Assembly (NCBI RefSeq): GCF_018474005.1
Contig: NZ_JAHCSH010000007.1
Span: 1 to 64,000, forward strand
DNA: 64,000 bases
From: Curvibacter sp. CHRR-16
Lineage (GTDB): Bacteria > Pseudomonadota > Gammaproteobacteria > Burkholderiales > Burkholderiaceae_C
Direction: 5' to 3'
Shown: piece by piece, positions 29,393-40,432 of the stretch
Position numbering within the stretch: position 1 is the first letter of the stretch
Layout: the number at the start of each line of letters is the position of its first letter
Position numbers and translations under genes: made by a program
The notes under the pieces: generated by a model
The model's input: only the letters and a program-made list of their open reading frames with translations
What the model was told of the DNA's origin: nothing
The model's database searches: none

Positions 29393-29439
29393 TCACCTAA
29401 GGCCGCAGTCCGTGCGTGCAGCCCTGCAGGAGTTGCACC

Positions 29440-30735
29440 ATGTTTGAATACCAACAACCCGACCTCAAAGGCCACTTTGGCCCCTACGGTGGCAGTTTTG
29501 TCTCCGAGACACTGACACACGCCATCAAAGAGCTCAAAGATGCTTATGCGCGCTACCAGAACGACCCGGCATTCCTGGCCGAGTTCCAAGACGAGCTGGC
29601 GCACTTTGTAGGCCGTCCTTCCCCCGTGTACCACGCTGCACGCACCAGCCGCGAAGTGGGTGGCGCGCAAATTTTCCTCAAGCGCGAAGACCTCAACCAC
29701 ACCGGGGCACACAAGATCAACAACGTGATCGGCCAAGCCTTGCTGGCCAAGCGCATGGGCAAACCCCGTGTGATCGCCGAAACCGGCGCTGGCCAGCACG
29801 GTGTGGCCACCGCTACCATTTGCGCCCGCTATGGTTTGGAATGCGTGGTCTACATGGGCAGCGAGGACGTGAAACGCCAAAGCCCCAACGTGTACCGCAT
29901 GAAACTCTTGGGCGCCACCGTCGTGCCCGTAGAAAGCGGCAGCAAGACGCTGAAAGACGCGCTCAACGAGGCCATGCGCGACTGGGTGGCTAATGTGGAC
30001 AACACCTTCTACATCATCGGCACGGTGGCCGGCCCCCACCCTTACCCGATGATGGTGCGGGATTTCCAAAGCGTCATCGGCAACGAATGCCTAGTGCAAA
30101 TGCCCGAGATGCTGGCGCGCGCTGGCTGCCAAACCGAGCAACCCGATACCGTGGTCGCTTGCGTGGGGGGCGGTAGCAATGCCATGGGCATTTTCTACCC
30201 CTATATCGGCCACGAGGCGACCAAACTGTACGGCGTAGAAGCTGCTGGTGAAGGGCTGGACAGCGGCAAGCACTCGGCCAGCATCCAGCGCGGTGCACCC
30301 GGCGTTTTGCACGGCAACCGCACCTATGTGCTGCAAGACGACAACGGGCAAGTGACCGAAACCCACAGCATCAGCGCGGGCCTCGATTACCCCGGCGTCG
30401 GCCCGGAGCACGCCTACCTGGCCGATATTCAGCGTGCCCAGTACGTTGGCATCACCGACCAAGAGGCGCTACAAGCCTTCCACTACCTGTGCCGAACCGA
30501 GGGCATCATCCCCGCGCTGGAAAGCAGTCACGCCGTGGCCTACGGCATGAAACTGGCCAAAACCATGCGCCCGGATCAGTCCGTGCTGATCAACCTATCT
30601 GGCCGTGGCGACAAAGACATCGGAACCGTGGCTGACTTGTCCAAGGCCGACTTCTACTGTCGCCCCAGCTGCCGTGGCCAATCGGTCAAAGGCGGCGAAG
30701 CCCCCATCACCATCGTGCCAGGAGCATCCGCATGA
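29440..30735 (+). CDS. trpB: Tryptophan synthase beta chain
   Basis: This 431-residue PLP enzyme joins indole and serine. The PLP lysine is in HTGAHKINN, the phosphate loop in [15 protein letters not shown], and the catalytic glutamate follows [15 protein letters not shown] precedes the ATG at 29440, and the start [18 protein letters not shown] is typical. Its stop overlaps the trpA start (ATGA at 30732-30735), which couples synthesis of the two subunits. Confidence 0.97.
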   Translation: MFEYQQPDLKGHFGPYGGSFVSETLTHAIKELKDAYARYQNDPAFLAEFQDELAHFVGRPSPVYHAARTSREVGGAQIFLKREDLNHTGAHKINNVIGQALLAKRMGKPRVIAETGAGQHGVATATICARYGLECVVYMGSEDVKRQSPNVYRMKLLGATVVPVESGSKTLKDALNEAMRDWVANVDNTFYIIGTVAGPHPYPMMVRDFQSVIGNECLVQMPEMLARAGCQTEQPDTVVACVGGGSNAMGIFYPYIGHEATKLYGVEAAGEGLDSGKHSASIQRGAPGVLHGNRTYVLQDDNGQVTETHSISAGLDYPGVGPEHAYLADIQRAQYVGITDQEALQAFHYLCRTEGIIPALESSHAVAYGMKLAKTMRPDQSVLINLSGRGDKDIGTVADLSKADFYCRPSCRGQSVKGGEAPITIVPGASA

Positions 30736-31562
30736 GCCGCATTGCCAACACTTTCCAAAACCTGCAAGCGCAAGGCCGCAAAGCACTCATCCCCTTTGTG
30801 ACTGCGGGCTTTCCGTATGCCGACATCACGCCCGAACTGATGCACGCCATGGTGGCCGGTGGTGCTGACGTGATCGAGCTGGGTGTGCCCTTCTCCGACC
30901 CCAGCGCTGACGGCCCGGTGATCCAGCAAGCCGGCGACAAAGCCTTGGCTTTTGGCATTGGCTTGGTGCAAGTGCTGGACATGGTGCGCCTATTCCGCCA
31001 AACCAATACCAGTACACCCGTGGTGCTGATGGGCTATGCCAACCCGGTAGAGCGCTACGACCAAAAACACGCGACAGCCGGTGTGCCTAGCGCCTTCGTG
31101 CGCGATGCAGCAGAGGCAGGCGTCGATGGCGTGCTGATCGTGGACTATCCACCCGAGGAATGCGAAGCATTCGCTGCCAACTTGCGCGCCCATGGCATGG
31201 ATTTGATCTTCTTGCTCGCTCCCACCAGCACCGATGAGCGCATGGCCCAAGTGGCCCGCATCGCCAGTGGCTATGTGTACTACGTATCGCTCAAAGGCGT
31301 GACGGGTGCTGGCACCTTGGACACCGCAGCGGTGCAAGCCATGCTGCCCCGCATTCGCAAGCACATCCATATCCCAGTGGGTGTAGGTTTTGGCATCCGC
31401 GATGCGCACACCGCCCAGGCCATCGGATCGGTGGCCGATGCGGTGGTCATAGGCAGCCGCATCATCCAGTTGATTGGTGACAAAAACCGTGCAGAGGTAG
31501 CCCCTACAGCCCAGACGTTTATGCAGGGGATTCGCACCGCATTGGACAATGCATCGTCGTAA
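30732..31562 (+). CDS. trpA: Tryptophan synthase alpha chain
   Basis: This 276-residue TIM barrel cleaves indole-3-glycerol phosphate and channels indole to TrpB. Catalytic Glu and Asp are in [19 protein letters not shown] and [10 protein letters not shown]; the phosphate site is VGVGFGIRD and VIGSRII. The start overlaps trpB by 4 bases. The last 14 bases overlap the largest possible frame of the next gene, an outer-membrane efflux lipoprotein. Confidence 0.96.
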   Translation: MSRIANTFQNLQAQGRKALIPFVTAGFPYADITPELMHAMVAGGADVIELGVPFSDPSADGPVIQQAGDKALAFGIGLVQVLDMVRLFRQTNTSTPVVLMGYANPVERYDQKHATAGVPSAFVRDAAEAGVDGVLIVDYPPEECEAFAANLRAHGMDLIFLLAPTSTDERMAQVARIASGYVYYVSLKGVTGAGTLDTAAVQAMLPRIRKHIHIPVGVGFGIRDAHTAQAIGSVADAVVIGSRIIQLIGDKNRAEVAPTAQTFMQGIRTALDNASS

Positions 31563-33024
31563 ACCACTGAGCACCCCATCGTCTATGCCCAAGCCCACAT
31601 TGCCACAGTCAGTACCAACATACCGCATGCGCTCCTGCTTTGGGGCTGTGGGCTTGGCTTGGGGGCTTGGGATAGCAGCACTTGGCTTGAGCGCCTGCGC
31701 CAGCCGTGCTCCGGCCACTTTGAGCGAGTCAGTGCCACAAGGCAGTGCCATTCCTGACCAGTTAGGCCCCGCCGACGGCCCCGTTGCCACCCTGAGCCCC
31801 ACTGCATGGCGCGACATCGTGACCGATCCACGTTTGGTACAACTGGTCGAACAAGCCCTGCAAAACAACTTGGACTTGCGCACCGCAGCCCTGAACATCG
31901 ATGCCGCCCGCGCCAGTTACCGCATCAGCGAAGCCAACCAGCTGCCTACGCTCAATGCCTCGGCATCGGTCACCCGCTCGGCTACCGGTGATGCATCGCC
32001 CACCAACCGCTACAACGTGTCCTTGGGCCTTGCCTCGTGGGAGATCGACCTGTGGGGACGCCTTGGCCAACTCAAGGCCGCTGCCTTGGCCAGCTACATG
32101 GCTACCGAAGAAACCAAGGCCAGTGTGCAAACCACCCTCATTACCGAGGTGGTGCAGGCTTGGCTGACCCTGGCAGCCGACCAATCGCTGGCACGCCTGT
32201 CCCAAGAAACCTTGGCAGCCCGCCAGTCCACCTTGGAACTCACGCAGCGCAAAGTGGACTTGGGAGCCGCCTCGCAATTGGATTGGGCCACCGCCCGCGC
32301 CAGTGTCGAGACCGCCCGCGCCTCCTTGGCATCGGCCCAGTCCCAAGTGGAACAAGACCGCAATGCCCTGCGTTTGCTGCTGGGCAGTGAGCCCGCAGCC
32401 AAACTGCTGCCCACCGACCATGAAGACACCCAGCTCGTGGCCCTGCCACCTGTGCCAGCCAACTTGGCATCCACCGTGCTGCTGCGCCGCCCAGATGTGC
32501 GCTCTGCCGAGCGCAGCCTGCAAGCCCAGCAGGCCAACTTGGCCGCTGCACGCGCCGCGTTGCTGCCCACCATCAGCCTGACCAGTTCGATAGGCCAATC
32601 CAGCAGCACACTGGAAGACCTGATGAAAGACAGCGCCCGCACTTGGAGCATTGCCCCATCCATCAGCTTGCCGATTTTTGATGGCGGTACCAGCCGCGCC
32701 AACGTTCAAGCAGCTGATGTGAAGCAACAACTGGCGCTGACCAGCTACCAAAAAACGCTGCAAAACGCCTTCCAAGAAACCGCCGATGCCTTGGCCGTGC
32801 GCCGACATCTGGGCGAACGCTTAGCCGCGCAGCAAGCCCAAGTGCAAGCTTACGAGACCGTGCTGCGCCTGACCGAGAAGCAGCGCGAACTGGGGGCGGC
32901 ATCCACCGCCGCTGTGCTGACCGCCCAGCTCAACCTGTTTTCCGCCCAGCAAAGCCTGATCAGCCTGCGCCTGACCGAACAGAGCAACCGCCTCACGCTC
33001 TACAAGGTCATGGGCGGCGTCTAA
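31549..33024 (+). CDS. NodT-family outer-membrane efflux lipoprotein (TolC-like)
   Basis: The product has two outer-membrane efflux domains with the repeated tunnel helices ([21 protein letters not shown] in pieces; [62 protein letters not shown]). A lipoprotein signal with LSAC follows [20 protein letters not shown], so the true start may be the ATG at 31585 or 31627 rather than 31549. It would form the outer-membrane channel of a tripartite pump. It lies between trpA and accD, genes that are usually adjacent here, and no adaptor or pump gene is beside it; MacAB lies about 8 kb upstream. Confidence 0.88.
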   Translation: MHRRKPLSTPSSMPKPTLPQSVPTYRMRSCFGAVGLAWGLGIAALGLSACASRAPATLSESVPQGSAIPDQLGPADGPVATLSPTAWRDIVTDPRLVQLVEQALQNNLDLRTAALNIDAARASYRISEANQLPTLNASASVTRSATGDASPTNRYNVSLGLASWEIDLWGRLGQLKAAALASYMATEETKASVQTTLITEVVQAWLTLAADQSLARLSQETLAARQSTLELTQRKVDLGAASQLDWATARASVETARASLASAQSQVEQDRNALRLLLGSEPAAKLLPTDHEDTQLVALPPVPANLASTVLLRRPDVRSAERSLQAQQANLAAARAALLPTISLTSSIGQSSSTLEDLMKDSARTWSIAPSISLPIFDGGTSRANVQAADVKQQLALTSYQKTLQNAFQETADALAVRRHLGERLAAQQAQVQAYETVLRLTEKQRELGAASTAAVLTAQLNLFSAQQSLISLRLTEQSNRLTLYKVMGGV

Positions 33025-33099
33025 AAGCCATGCGGCATAATTCGCCCCTTCCGATTGCAACGGGCGCAAGGTGCCCAGCACTTCCAGGAGTACCTATAT

Positions 33100-33972
33100 A
33101 TGAGTTGGCTTGAGAAACTGCTTCCCCCCAAAATCCAACACACCGATCCGGCTGACCGCCGGGGTGTCCCCGAGGGGTTGTGGATCAAGTGCCCCAGCTG
33201 CGAGAGCGTGCTGTACAAAACCGACCTGGAGCAAAACCAGAACGTCTGCCCCACCTGCTCGCACCACCACCGCATTGGTGCCCGCGCCCGTTTGGACGCC
33301 TTTTTGGACGCTGAAGGCCGCTACGAAATCGGCCAAGAGGTGCTGCCAGTGGATGCGCTCAAGTTCAAAGACAGCCGCAAATACCCTGAGCGCCTCAAAG
33401 AGGCCATGGACAACACCGGCGAGACCGACTCCCTGATCGTGATGGGTGGTGCGGTGCACGGCATCAGCTTGGTGGCGGCGTGCTTCGAGTTCGAATTCAT
33501 GGGCGGCTCCATGGGCTCGGTAGTGGGTGAGCGTTTTGTACGGGGCGTGGAAACCGCCATCGAGCAAAAAGTGCCCTTCCTGTGCTTTACCGCAACAGGT
33601 GGCGCGCGCATGCAAGAAGGTCTGCTGTCCCTGATGCAAATGGCCAAAACCAACGCCGCGCTGACGCGCCTGGCCAAAAAAGGCCTGCCCTACATCAGCG
33701 TGCTGACCGACCCCACCATGGGCGGCGTCAGCGCGGGCTTTGCCTTTGTGGGGGATATCGTGATTGCCGAGCCCAAGGCCTTGATCGGCTTTGCGGGCCC
33801 GCGCGTGATCGAGAGCACCGTGCGCGTGAAACTGCCCGAAGGCTTCCAACGCGCCGAATTCCTGCAAGAAAAAGGTGCCGTGGACTTTATTTGCGATCGC
33901 CGCGAACTGCGCAAAACCGTGGCCGACTCGCTGGCCATGCTGCAACGCCTGCCCGCCGACGCGGTGATGTAA
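33100..33972 (+). CDS. accD: Acetyl-CoA carboxylase carboxyltransferase subunit beta
   Basis: This 290-residue subunit, with AccA, transfers CO2 from biotin to acetyl-CoA to make malonyl-CoA for fatty acids. The N-terminal zinc ribbon is CPSC...CPTC, and the crotonase-like fold has [30 protein letters not shown] and [17 protein letters not shown]. The ATG at 33100 follows AGGAG at good distance and gives the family start [12 protein letters not shown]. Two hairpins follow it. Confidence 0.96.
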   Translation: MSWLEKLLPPKIQHTDPADRRGVPEGLWIKCPSCESVLYKTDLEQNQNVCPTCSHHHRIGARARLDAFLDAEGRYEIGQEVLPVDALKFKDSRKYPERLKEAMDNTGETDSLIVMGGAVHGISLVAACFEFEFMGGSMGSVVGERFVRGVETAIEQKVPFLCFTATGGARMQEGLLSLMQMAKTNAALTRLAKKGLPYISVLTDPTMGGVSAGFAFVGDIVIAEPKALIGFAGPRVIESTVRVKLPEGFQRAEFLQEKGAVDFICDRRELRKTVADSLAMLQRLPADAVM

Positions 33973-33988
33973 AGCGATTTACCCATAA

Positions 33989-34010
33989 AAATGGGCCGCA
34001 AGGCCCATGC
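33989..34010 (-). terminator. Intrinsic terminator for the YggT gene (minus strand)
   Basis: ATGGGCC (33991-33997) pairs with GGCCCAT (34002-34008) around GCAA. On the minus strand the stem is followed by a short T run, so it fits termination of the YggT transcript coming from the right. Confidence 0.6.
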
Positions 34011-34016
34011 AATAAG

Positions 34017-34055
34017 CTGGAGCAGCTATAAAAACCATAGCACTCCAGTTTTTTT
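34017..34055 (+). terminator. Terminator of accD built on a GCTAT..ATAGC repeat
   Basis: CTGGAG (34017-34022) pairs with CTCCAG (34043-34048), the inner arms GCTAT and ATAGC pair as well, and seven T follow (34049-34055). The inner part is the dispersed GCTAT-N7-ATAGC element also found between leuD and leuB. Confidence 0.8.
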
Positions 34056-34075
34056 ATGCGCCGTACTCGGCCCTA

Positions 34076-34645
34076 TCAAGCCAAGCGCATCAGCACTTCG
34101 GCCTGCAGGTACTGCTGCACCAATAAGGCAATTTGCAGCAGTACCAGCAAGGCCAAGGGCGACAAATCCACTCCCCCCATCAAGGGCAGCACTCGGCGAA
34201 TGGGGGCCAACAACGGTGCCACCAAACGCTGCAGCACATCTGTCCACGGCGACTGGGTGGGCACCCACGAGAGCACAGCGTGCATGAGCGTGAGCACCAC
34301 CAAGCCAGTCAGTGCCAAGCGCAACAGCCCCATGAGGGCCAACCACGGCAGCGACACGGCGTGGGCCTGCAGGCCTTGGAGCAACCACAACACCGCATAC
34401 TCGACCAACTGCGCCAAGAAAGCGGCCAGCAAGCTGGCCATATCCGAACGCCCCACGGCAGGGATCACGCGGCGCAGGGGCAGCACGATCCAATTGGTCA
34501 GTGCAAAGATCAACCCCGCCAAGGGATTGCCCGAGCGCACCGACAGCGGAATGTGCTGCCACTGCATGTACCAGCGCAGCAAGCACAGGGAGGTAAAGAG
34601 GCCGATGACCACTTCAAGCAAGAGATTGGCTATGGAGTACAGCAT
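34076..34645 (-). CDS. YggT family membrane protein
   Basis: This 189-residue protein has two YGGT domains, each a pair of helices: ANLLLEVVIGLFTSLCLLRWYMQW, NWIVLPLRRVIPAVGRSD, then VLTLMHAVLSWVPTQSPW and APIRRVLPLMGGVDLSPLALLVLLQ (quoted in pieces). The repeated arginine motif (P-x-RR-x-x-P) is the family signature. YggT proteins are linked to membrane or osmotic functions, but the molecular role is not established. It is transcribed towards accD and shares the accD 3' region for termination. Confidence 0.85.
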   Translation of the reverse strand: MLYSIANLLLEVVIGLFTSLCLLRWYMQWQHIPLSVRSGNPLAGLIFALTNWIVLPLRRVIPAVGRSDMASLLAAFLAQLVEYAVLWLLQGLQAHAVSLPWLALMGLLRLALTGLVVLTLMHAVLSWVPTQSPWTDVLQRLVAPLLAPIRRVLPLMGGVDLSPLALLVLLQIALLVQQYLQAEVLMRLA

Positions 34646-34762
34646 GGCTTAGCAAGCAAAACAGTGCATGGAAGGTTGCGCATCATACGGCGGCTGCGCA
34701 CAGCCCCACTTACAATGGTGGGTTCGATTGCTAGTCCCTAGCCCCAACCTTTGTACACCGCC

Positions 34763-36304
34763 ATGACCGATACCACACAGACCCCTGTTGTCGATGAAAA
34801 CCAGCTGATCCACGAACGCCGCGAAAAACTCAAGGCCTTGCGCGAGGCTCAGGCTGCCGGTCAGGGCGTGGCTTTCCCCAACGACTTTGCGCCCACCCAC
34901 AAAGCGCAAGAATTGTTCGAGGCGTGGAATGACAAAACCCCCGAAGAACTGACCGCCAGCTCGGTGAGCGTGAAAGTGGCTGGCCGCATGATGCTCAAGC
35001 GCGTCATGGGCAAAGCCAGCTTCTGTACCGTGCAAGACGCCTCCTTTGGCGTCAGCGGTGGTCGCATCCAGCTCTACGTACGCGGTGAAGACGTGGGCGC
35101 AGAGGTGTATGCCGCCTTCAAGCACTGGGATTTGGGCGACATCGTGGCCGCAGAAGGCACGCTGTTCAAAACCAAAACAGGCGAACTCTCCATCCACGCC
35201 ACCAGCATCCGCCTGCTGACCAAAAGTCTGCGCCCCATGCCCGACAAGTTCCACGGCATGACCGATCAGGAGCAGAAATACCGCCAACGCTACGTGGACT
35301 TGATGACCGACGTGGACGCCCGCAAGCGCTTCGTGGCGCGCAGCAAGGCCGTGAGCGGCATGCGTGAATTCATGGTGCAGCACGGCTTTTTGGAAGTCGA
35401 AACGCCCATGCTGCACCCCATTCCCGGTGGAGCCAACGCCAAGCCCTTCATCACCCACCACAACGCGCTGGACCAAGAAATGTTCCTGCGCATCGCGCCC
35501 GAGCTCTACCTCAAGCGCCTGATCGTCGGTGGCTTTGACCGCGTGTTCGAAATCAACCGCAACTTCCGCAACGAAGGCATCTCGGTGCGCCACAACCCCG
35601 AGTTCACCATGATGGAGTTCTACGCGGCCTACTGGAACTACCGCGACCTGATGGATTTCACCGAAGCCTTGGTGCGCGATGCCGCACAAAAAGCCGTGGG
35701 CACCTTGCAGCTGACCTACGGTGGCAAGAGCGTGGATTTGGCGCAGCCCTTTGAGCGCCTGACCATCGTGGACGCCATCCGCAAGTACACCGAAGCGGGC
35801 GACAACGTGCTCAGCAGCGCATGGCTGATCGAGGCCCTCAAGAAACTGGGCATGAGCGAAGAGAAAGACCGCCTCTCCACCCGCAGCTTGGCCAGCCTGC
35901 AAGTGCTGTACTTTGAGGAAGTGGTGGAAGAAAAGCTGTGGCAGCCCACTTTCATCATGGAGCACCCCACCGAGATCAGCCCCTTGGCACGCGCCAACGA
36001 CCAGCGCCCCGAAGTGACCGAGCGCTTTGAGCTCTACATCACCGGACGCGAATTCGGCAACGGATTCTCCGAACTCAACGATGCCGAAGACCAAGCCGCC
36101 CGCTTCCAAGCCCAGGTGGCTGCCAAAGACAGCGGCGACGACGAGGCCATGTACTACGACCACGACTACGTGCGTGCGCTCGAATACGGCCTGCCGCCCA
36201 CCGGCGGCTGTGGCATTGGCATCGACCGCTTGATGATGCTCTTGACCGACAGTGCCAGCATCCGCGACATCATTTTGTTCCCTGCCCTGCGCCGCGAAGC
36301 CTGA
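34763..36304 (+). CDS. lysS: Lysyl-tRNA synthetase (class II)
   Basis: This 513-residue class II synthetase charges tRNA-Lys. It has an N-terminal OB-fold anticodon-binding domain ([23 protein letters not shown] in pieces) and the catalytic core with [20 protein letters not shown] (motif 2) and [15 protein letters not shown] (motif 3). TACAAT at about 34713 is a likely -10. The gene is 18 bases before a large NRPS-like gene, so the two are probably cotranscribed, which matters because that enzyme resembles poly-lysine synthetases. Confidence 0.97.
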   Translation: MTDTTQTPVVDENQLIHERREKLKALREAQAAGQGVAFPNDFAPTHKAQELFEAWNDKTPEELTASSVSVKVAGRMMLKRVMGKASFCTVQDASFGVSGGRIQLYVRGEDVGAEVYAAFKHWDLGDIVAAEGTLFKTKTGELSIHATSIRLLTKSLRPMPDKFHGMTDQEQKYRQRYVDLMTDVDARKRFVARSKAVSGMREFMVQHGFLEVETPMLHPIPGGANAKPFITHHNALDQEMFLRIAPELYLKRLIVGGFDRVFEINRNFRNEGISVRHNPEFTMMEFYAAYWNYRDLMDFTEALVRDAAQKAVGTLQLTYGGKSVDLAQPFERLTIVDAIRKYTEAGDNVLSSAWLIEALKKLGMSEEKDRLSTRSLASLQVLYFEEVVEEKLWQPTFIMEHPTEISPLARANDQRPEVTERFELYITGREFGNGFSELNDAEDQAARFQAQVAAKDSGDDEAMYYDHDYVRALEYGLPPTGGCGIGIDRLMMLLTDSASIRDIILFPALRREA

Positions 36305-36322
36305 AACTACCACGCAAACTGC

Positions 36323-39300
36323 ATGGAGCCCTCTGCCGCACTGAGCAGACAAGCCGGGCCCGATAGACCAGACCTCCTGCGCCAGGAGGTACTGGCCGAT
36401 ATCTTCGAGACCACGGCTGCACGCTGCCCAGAACACACCGCTTTGCTGTGGCAAGGCCAAGCCCTGCGCTATGCCGAGTTGAACCAGCGCGCTGACCGCG
36501 TTGCCCACCATCTGCTGGCCGCAGGCGTGCAAGCCGGTGACGTGCTGGGCCTGTACCTGCAACGCGGTATCGACCTGCTCACGCTGCAGTTGGGCATTGC
36601 CAAAACCGGGGCAGCATGGTTGGCGCTGGATGCCGATACGCCCGCAGAGCGCATCCACACCTGCCTACAAGATGCCAACGCCCGGGCCTTGCTCAGCCAC
36701 CATGCCCAACGAGACAAGCTACAAGGGGATAGCGCGCCCCTGCCCTGCCCCACTTGGTGGGCAGAAGACTTGCTAGCACCACCCCAGCCGCCAACAACAC
36801 CGCTGCTGCGCCGCAATGGCAACCCATCCACCACCGTGCGGGGCCACCACCCGGCCTACCTGATCTACACCTCTGGCTCTACGGGCAAGCCCAAGGGCAT
36901 TGCCATCAGCCAAGCCAGCATTTGCCACTTTCTGCGCAGTGAAAACAGCCAATTGGGCGTGCGGGCCGATGACACGGTCTACCAAGGCTTCTCGGTCGCG
37001 TTTGACATGTCGTTCGAGGAAATCTGGATCAGCTACCTCGTAGGGGCCACGTTGTGGATAGCCCCCAAAGACATCGCCACCGACGCACAGCGCCTGCCGC
37101 AAGCCCTGCGCGACAACGGTATCAGCGTGCTGCACGCCGTGCCCACGCTGCTGTCGCTGTTCCAAGACGATGTGCCCAACCTGCGCCTCATCAACCTCGG
37201 TGGTGAGATGTGCCCGCCAGCGCTGGTAGAGCGCTGGGCCCAACCGGGGCGGCAGATTTTCAATACCTATGGCCCCACCGAAGCCACGGTATCGGCCAGC
37301 TTGGCCCTGTTGCAAGCGGGCCAAGCCGTGACCATTGGCCAGGCGCTACCCAACTACGAGCTGTTGGTCATCCGCCACCCCATGCCCGAAAACGGCGTAC
37401 CCACCCTGCTGCCCCAAGGTGAAGTCGGCGAGCTGTGCATCAGCGGCCCCGGTTTGGCGATTGGCTACGTAGGCCGCCCTGAGCTCACCGCCGAGAAGTT
37501 CGCCCTCAACCCCTTTGCTACTGGCGAGCACAACCAACGCCTGTACCGCACAGGCGACTTGGCCCGCTTGGTCGAGCACGGCCAAGTGCACTGCTTAGGC
37601 CGTACGGATGACCAAGTGAAGATACGCGGCTTCCGTGTCGAACTGGGTGAGATTGAGGCCGTGTTGGCCGCCCAAGCCGGTGTAGGCGCTGCCGCCGTGC
37701 AACTGCGCCGCGACAAGGACATCGAACTGCTGGTGGCGTTTGTGGCACTCGATGGCCAAGCAACAGCCCAAACAGCCCAGCTAACCCCAGCATGGCGGCG
37801 TGCTTTGGCAACCCAGTTGCCCAGCTATATGGTGCCCAGCCACTACGAAGTGCTGGATGTTTTGCCACGACTGACATCGGGCAAGATAGACCGCAACGCC
37901 CTCAAGCAATTGCCGCTACGCCCTGCCACCCCAGAGGACGACAACGCCAACGATGCTCCACACAGCGCAACAGAAGCGGCGTTGTTTGGCGTGCTGCACT
38001 CCCTCTTCCCTGGTCAAAGCTTGCGCCGCACTGCGGACTTTTTCGATGACTTGGGCGGTCACTCTCTGCTGGCCGCCCGCGTCGCTTCTGCGCTGCGGGC
38101 GCAGCCAGGCTTGGGCCATGTGGCCGTGCGCCATATCTACCAACACCGCACTCTGGGCGCTATAGCAGCTGCCATTGAGGCCAGTGCCCCCCCATATGCA
38201 CCCGATGCAACAGCACCCGCAGGCCAAACCGGCAATGGCACCAGCTCGGCCCCAGAAGGCGCAGCAGCATGGCAACCCACCCGCGCTTTGGTGTGGCGTC
38301 GTGTGGCCTGCGGTGGCGGCCAGTTGCTGGTGCTGCCACTGCTGATTTGCTTGCGTATGGCGCAGTGGTTGGCGCCTTTTTTCACCTACCACATGTACAC
38401 CGGTGACCCCGGTGACTCCACCCCACGCGCCATTGGCTTGGCGGTAGCAGCTTTTTTGGCCAGCACGCTGCTCGAATTCGGCGTGGCCATTGCCGCCAAA
38501 TGGCTGCTGCTGGGACGCCTGCGAACTGGCCGCTACCCGCTGTGGGGGTGGTTGTATTTCCGCTGGTGGCTGGCAGACAGGCTGATCGAATCAGCGCCCG
38601 CCTATTTATTCAGCGGCTCCAGTTTGTACGCACTGTGGTTGCGTTTGCTAGGAGCCCATATTGGGCGCGATGTACTGATTGGCTCGGCGGTTGTGCGGGC
38701 ACCAGATTTACTGCACGCGGCCGATGGTGTGAGCCTGGGCAATGCCGTGAGTCTGGAAAATGTGCGCGTGCACCACGGCGAATTCATTGTCGGCCCCATC
38801 GTGCTGGAACGCGATGCCTACGTGGGCTCTTATGCCGTGCTGCAAGAAAACACCCGCTTAGGCGAATCTGCCCATTTGCAAGGCCAGTCTTGCCTGCTCA
38901 GCGGTCAACGCATACCAGACCAACGGGTGTGGCAAGGCTCTCCAGCCCAGGACTGCGGTGCTTTTGACTTAGCCCAAGCCCCTGCCCGCCCAGACTGCAG
39001 CCCTGTACGCCGCGCACTGGAGGGGGCTTACTACCTGCTAGGCGCTTTGCTCATGGCCACGCTGTTTTTCATACCGGTTTTCCCCACTTTTGTGCTGATC
39101 GACTGGTTGGACGAATACGAGTTGCCCCTAGGCTGGCTCGGTGATGGCGTGAGCTACCAATTGGTGAAATACTTTGTGCTCTCCTTCCCGGCGGCTGCGG
39201 TACTCATCGTCTGCACGGCTTTGCTCTCGGCCGCCATTCGCTGGCTGGTCTTGCCACGCCTGCGCCCTGGTTGCTGGTCGGTGCACAGCAGCGTGTACCT

Positions 39301-40432
39301 GCGCAAATGGTTGGTGAACCAAATCCAAGAAAACAGCTTGAATGTGCTGCACGGCATTTACGCCACGCTGTACTCGCCATGGTGGTATCGGCTGCTGGGT
39401 GCCAAGGTTGGGCGCGAGGCGGAAATATCCTCCGCCTTGGGCTTGGTACCCGACATGCTGACGCTGGGCGATGAAACCTTTATTGCCGATGCCGTGATGC
39501 TGGGCGATGAAGAGATCGACCGCGGCTGGATGCGCATGCAGCCCACTGTCATTGGCCAGCGCAGCTTTGTGGGCAATGGCGCTTACATCCCTGATGGCAC
39601 CACCTTGCCCGACAACGTGCTGGTGGGCGTGCTCTCCACCGCCCCCGCCAACACGCAAATGCGCAGCGGCCAAACATGGCTGGGCTCCCCGCCCATGCAC
39701 CTGCCTGCACGTGAGCAAACCCAAGGTTATCCAGCACACCTGACTTTTGCTCCCTTGCTGTGGCGACGCCTAGCGCGTGGGGCCATCGAGGCTTTTCGCA
39801 TCGTGGCACCGCATGCCATCGTGATATCGGTGGGCTACACCATGGTGCTGGATATTCTGCCCATTGCGGCCGATGGTGATTGGCTCACCACGCTGAGCTA
39901 TCTGGCTGCATGTGGTTTGCTATATGGCTGCGGCGCTCTCATTTTTGTAGCAGCGTTGAAATGGATGCTGATCGGGCGCTACCGCCCACGCAATGCGCCC
40001 ATGTGGACGCTTTTTGTCTGGATTTCAGAAGCCATCACCAGCTTGTATGAAGGCTTTGCCATCCCCAACTTCATGCGCTATCTGCGTGGCACCCCATGGC
40101 TGCCATGGGCCATGCGCATACTGGGGGTGCGCATTGGCAAGCATGTGTACATGGACACGACGGATATCACCGAATTCGACTGCGTACAAATCGGCGACTT
40201 CAGCGAGCTCAATGGCCAGTGCTGCCCCCAAACGCACCTGTTTGAAGACCGTGTGATGAAAGTCGATCACGTTCAGCTTGGCTCTTTTACAACATTAGAT
40301 GCGCGCAGCATCGTGCTTTACGGTGCCCATGTGCAAGAAGGTGCCCACGTCGGGCCACTTACCTTGGTCATGAAAGGCGAAAGCCTGCCTGCCAATACAC
40401 GCTGGCAAGGTTGTCCTGCAACCATCGCATAA
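36323..40432 (+). CDS. Pls/PosA-type non-ribosomal peptide synthetase (poly-amino-acid synthetase-like)
   Basis: This 1369-residue protein has an adenylation domain (YLIYTSGSTGKPKG near 180, FDMSFEEIW near 228, NTYGPTEATVS near 314, YRTGDLAR near 408, GKIDRNAL near 520), a carrier domain (FFDDLGGHSLLAARV, Ser near 578) and then six membrane helices in three pairs (about 660-735, 900-977, 1160-1215). Each pair is followed by a left-handed beta-helix, acyltransferase-like domain. This is the plan of epsilon-poly-lysine synthetase, in which the beta-helix domains join monomers. There is no thioesterase or condensation domain. By eye the pocket reads about D-M-E-H-N-G-T-V-S-K; the acidic residue would suit a basic amino acid, but the substrate is inference. 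Confidence 0.85.
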   Translation: MEPSAALSRQAGPDRPDLLRQEVLADIFETTAARCPEHTALLWQGQALRYAELNQRADRVAHHLLAAGVQAGDVLGLYLQRGIDLLTLQLGIAKTGAAWLALDADTPAERIHTCLQDANARALLSHHAQRDKLQGDSAPLPCPTWWAEDLLAPPQPPTTPLLRRNGNPSTTVRGHHPAYLIYTSGSTGKPKGIAISQASICHFLRSENSQLGVRADDTVYQGFSVAFDMSFEEIWISYLVGATLWIAPKDIATDAQRLPQALRDNGISVLHAVPTLLSLFQDDVPNLRLINLGGEMCPPALVERWAQPGRQIFNTYGPTEATVSASLALLQAGQAVTIGQALPNYELLVIRHPMPENGVPTLLPQGEVGELCISGPGLAIGYVGRPELTAEKFALNPFATGEHNQRLYRTGDLARLVEHGQVHCLGRTDDQVKIRGFRVELGEIEAVLAAQAGVGAAAVQLRRDKDIELLVAFVALDGQATAQTAQLTPAWRRALATQLPSYMVPSHYEVLDVLPRLTSGKIDRNALKQLPLRPATPEDDNANDAPHSATEAALFGVLHSLFPGQSLRRTADFFDDLGGHSLLAARVASALRAQPGLGHVAVRHIYQHRTLGAIAAAIEASAPPYAPDATAPAGQTGNGTSSAPEGAAAWQPTRALVWRRVACGGGQLLVLPLLICLRMAQWLAPFFTYHMYTGDPGDSTPRAIGLAVAAFLASTLLEFGVAIAAKWLLLGRLRTGRYPLWGWLYFRWWLADRLIESAPAYLFSGSSLYALWLRLLGAHIGRDVLIGSAVVRAPDLLHAADGVSLGNAVSLENVRVHHGEFIVGPIVLERDAYVGSYAVLQENTRLGESAHLQGQSCLLSGQRIPDQRVWQGSPAQDCGAFDLAQAPARPDCSPVRRALEGAYYLLGALLMATLFFIPVFPTFVLIDWLDEYELPLGWLGDGVSYQLVKYFVLSFPAAAVLIVCTALLSAAIRWLVLPRLRPGCWSVHSSVYLRKWLVNQIQENSLNVLHGIYATLYSPWWYRLLGAKVGREAEISSALGLVPDMLTLGDETFIADAVMLGDEEIDRGWMRMQPTVIGQRSFVGNGAYIPDGTTLPDNVLVGVLSTAPANTQMRSGQTWLGSPPMHLPAREQTQGYPAHLTFAPLLWRRLARGAIEAFRIVAPHAIVISVGYTMVLDILPIAADGDWLTTLSYLAACGLLYGCGALIFVAALKWMLIGRYRPRNAPMWTLFVWISEAITSLYEGFAIPNFMRYLRGTPWLPWAMRILGVRIGKHVYMDTTDITEFDCVQIGDFSELNGQCCPQTHLFEDRVMKVDHVQLGSFTTLDARSIVLYGAHVQEGAHVGPLTLVMKGESLPANTRWQGCPATIA

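Noticed and set aside
34690-34745. tRNA-like sequence before lysS (GGTTCGATT)
   Set aside because: The T-loop-like 9-mer has no matching acceptor stem, D-arm or anticodon arm around it; the region is the lysS promoter.
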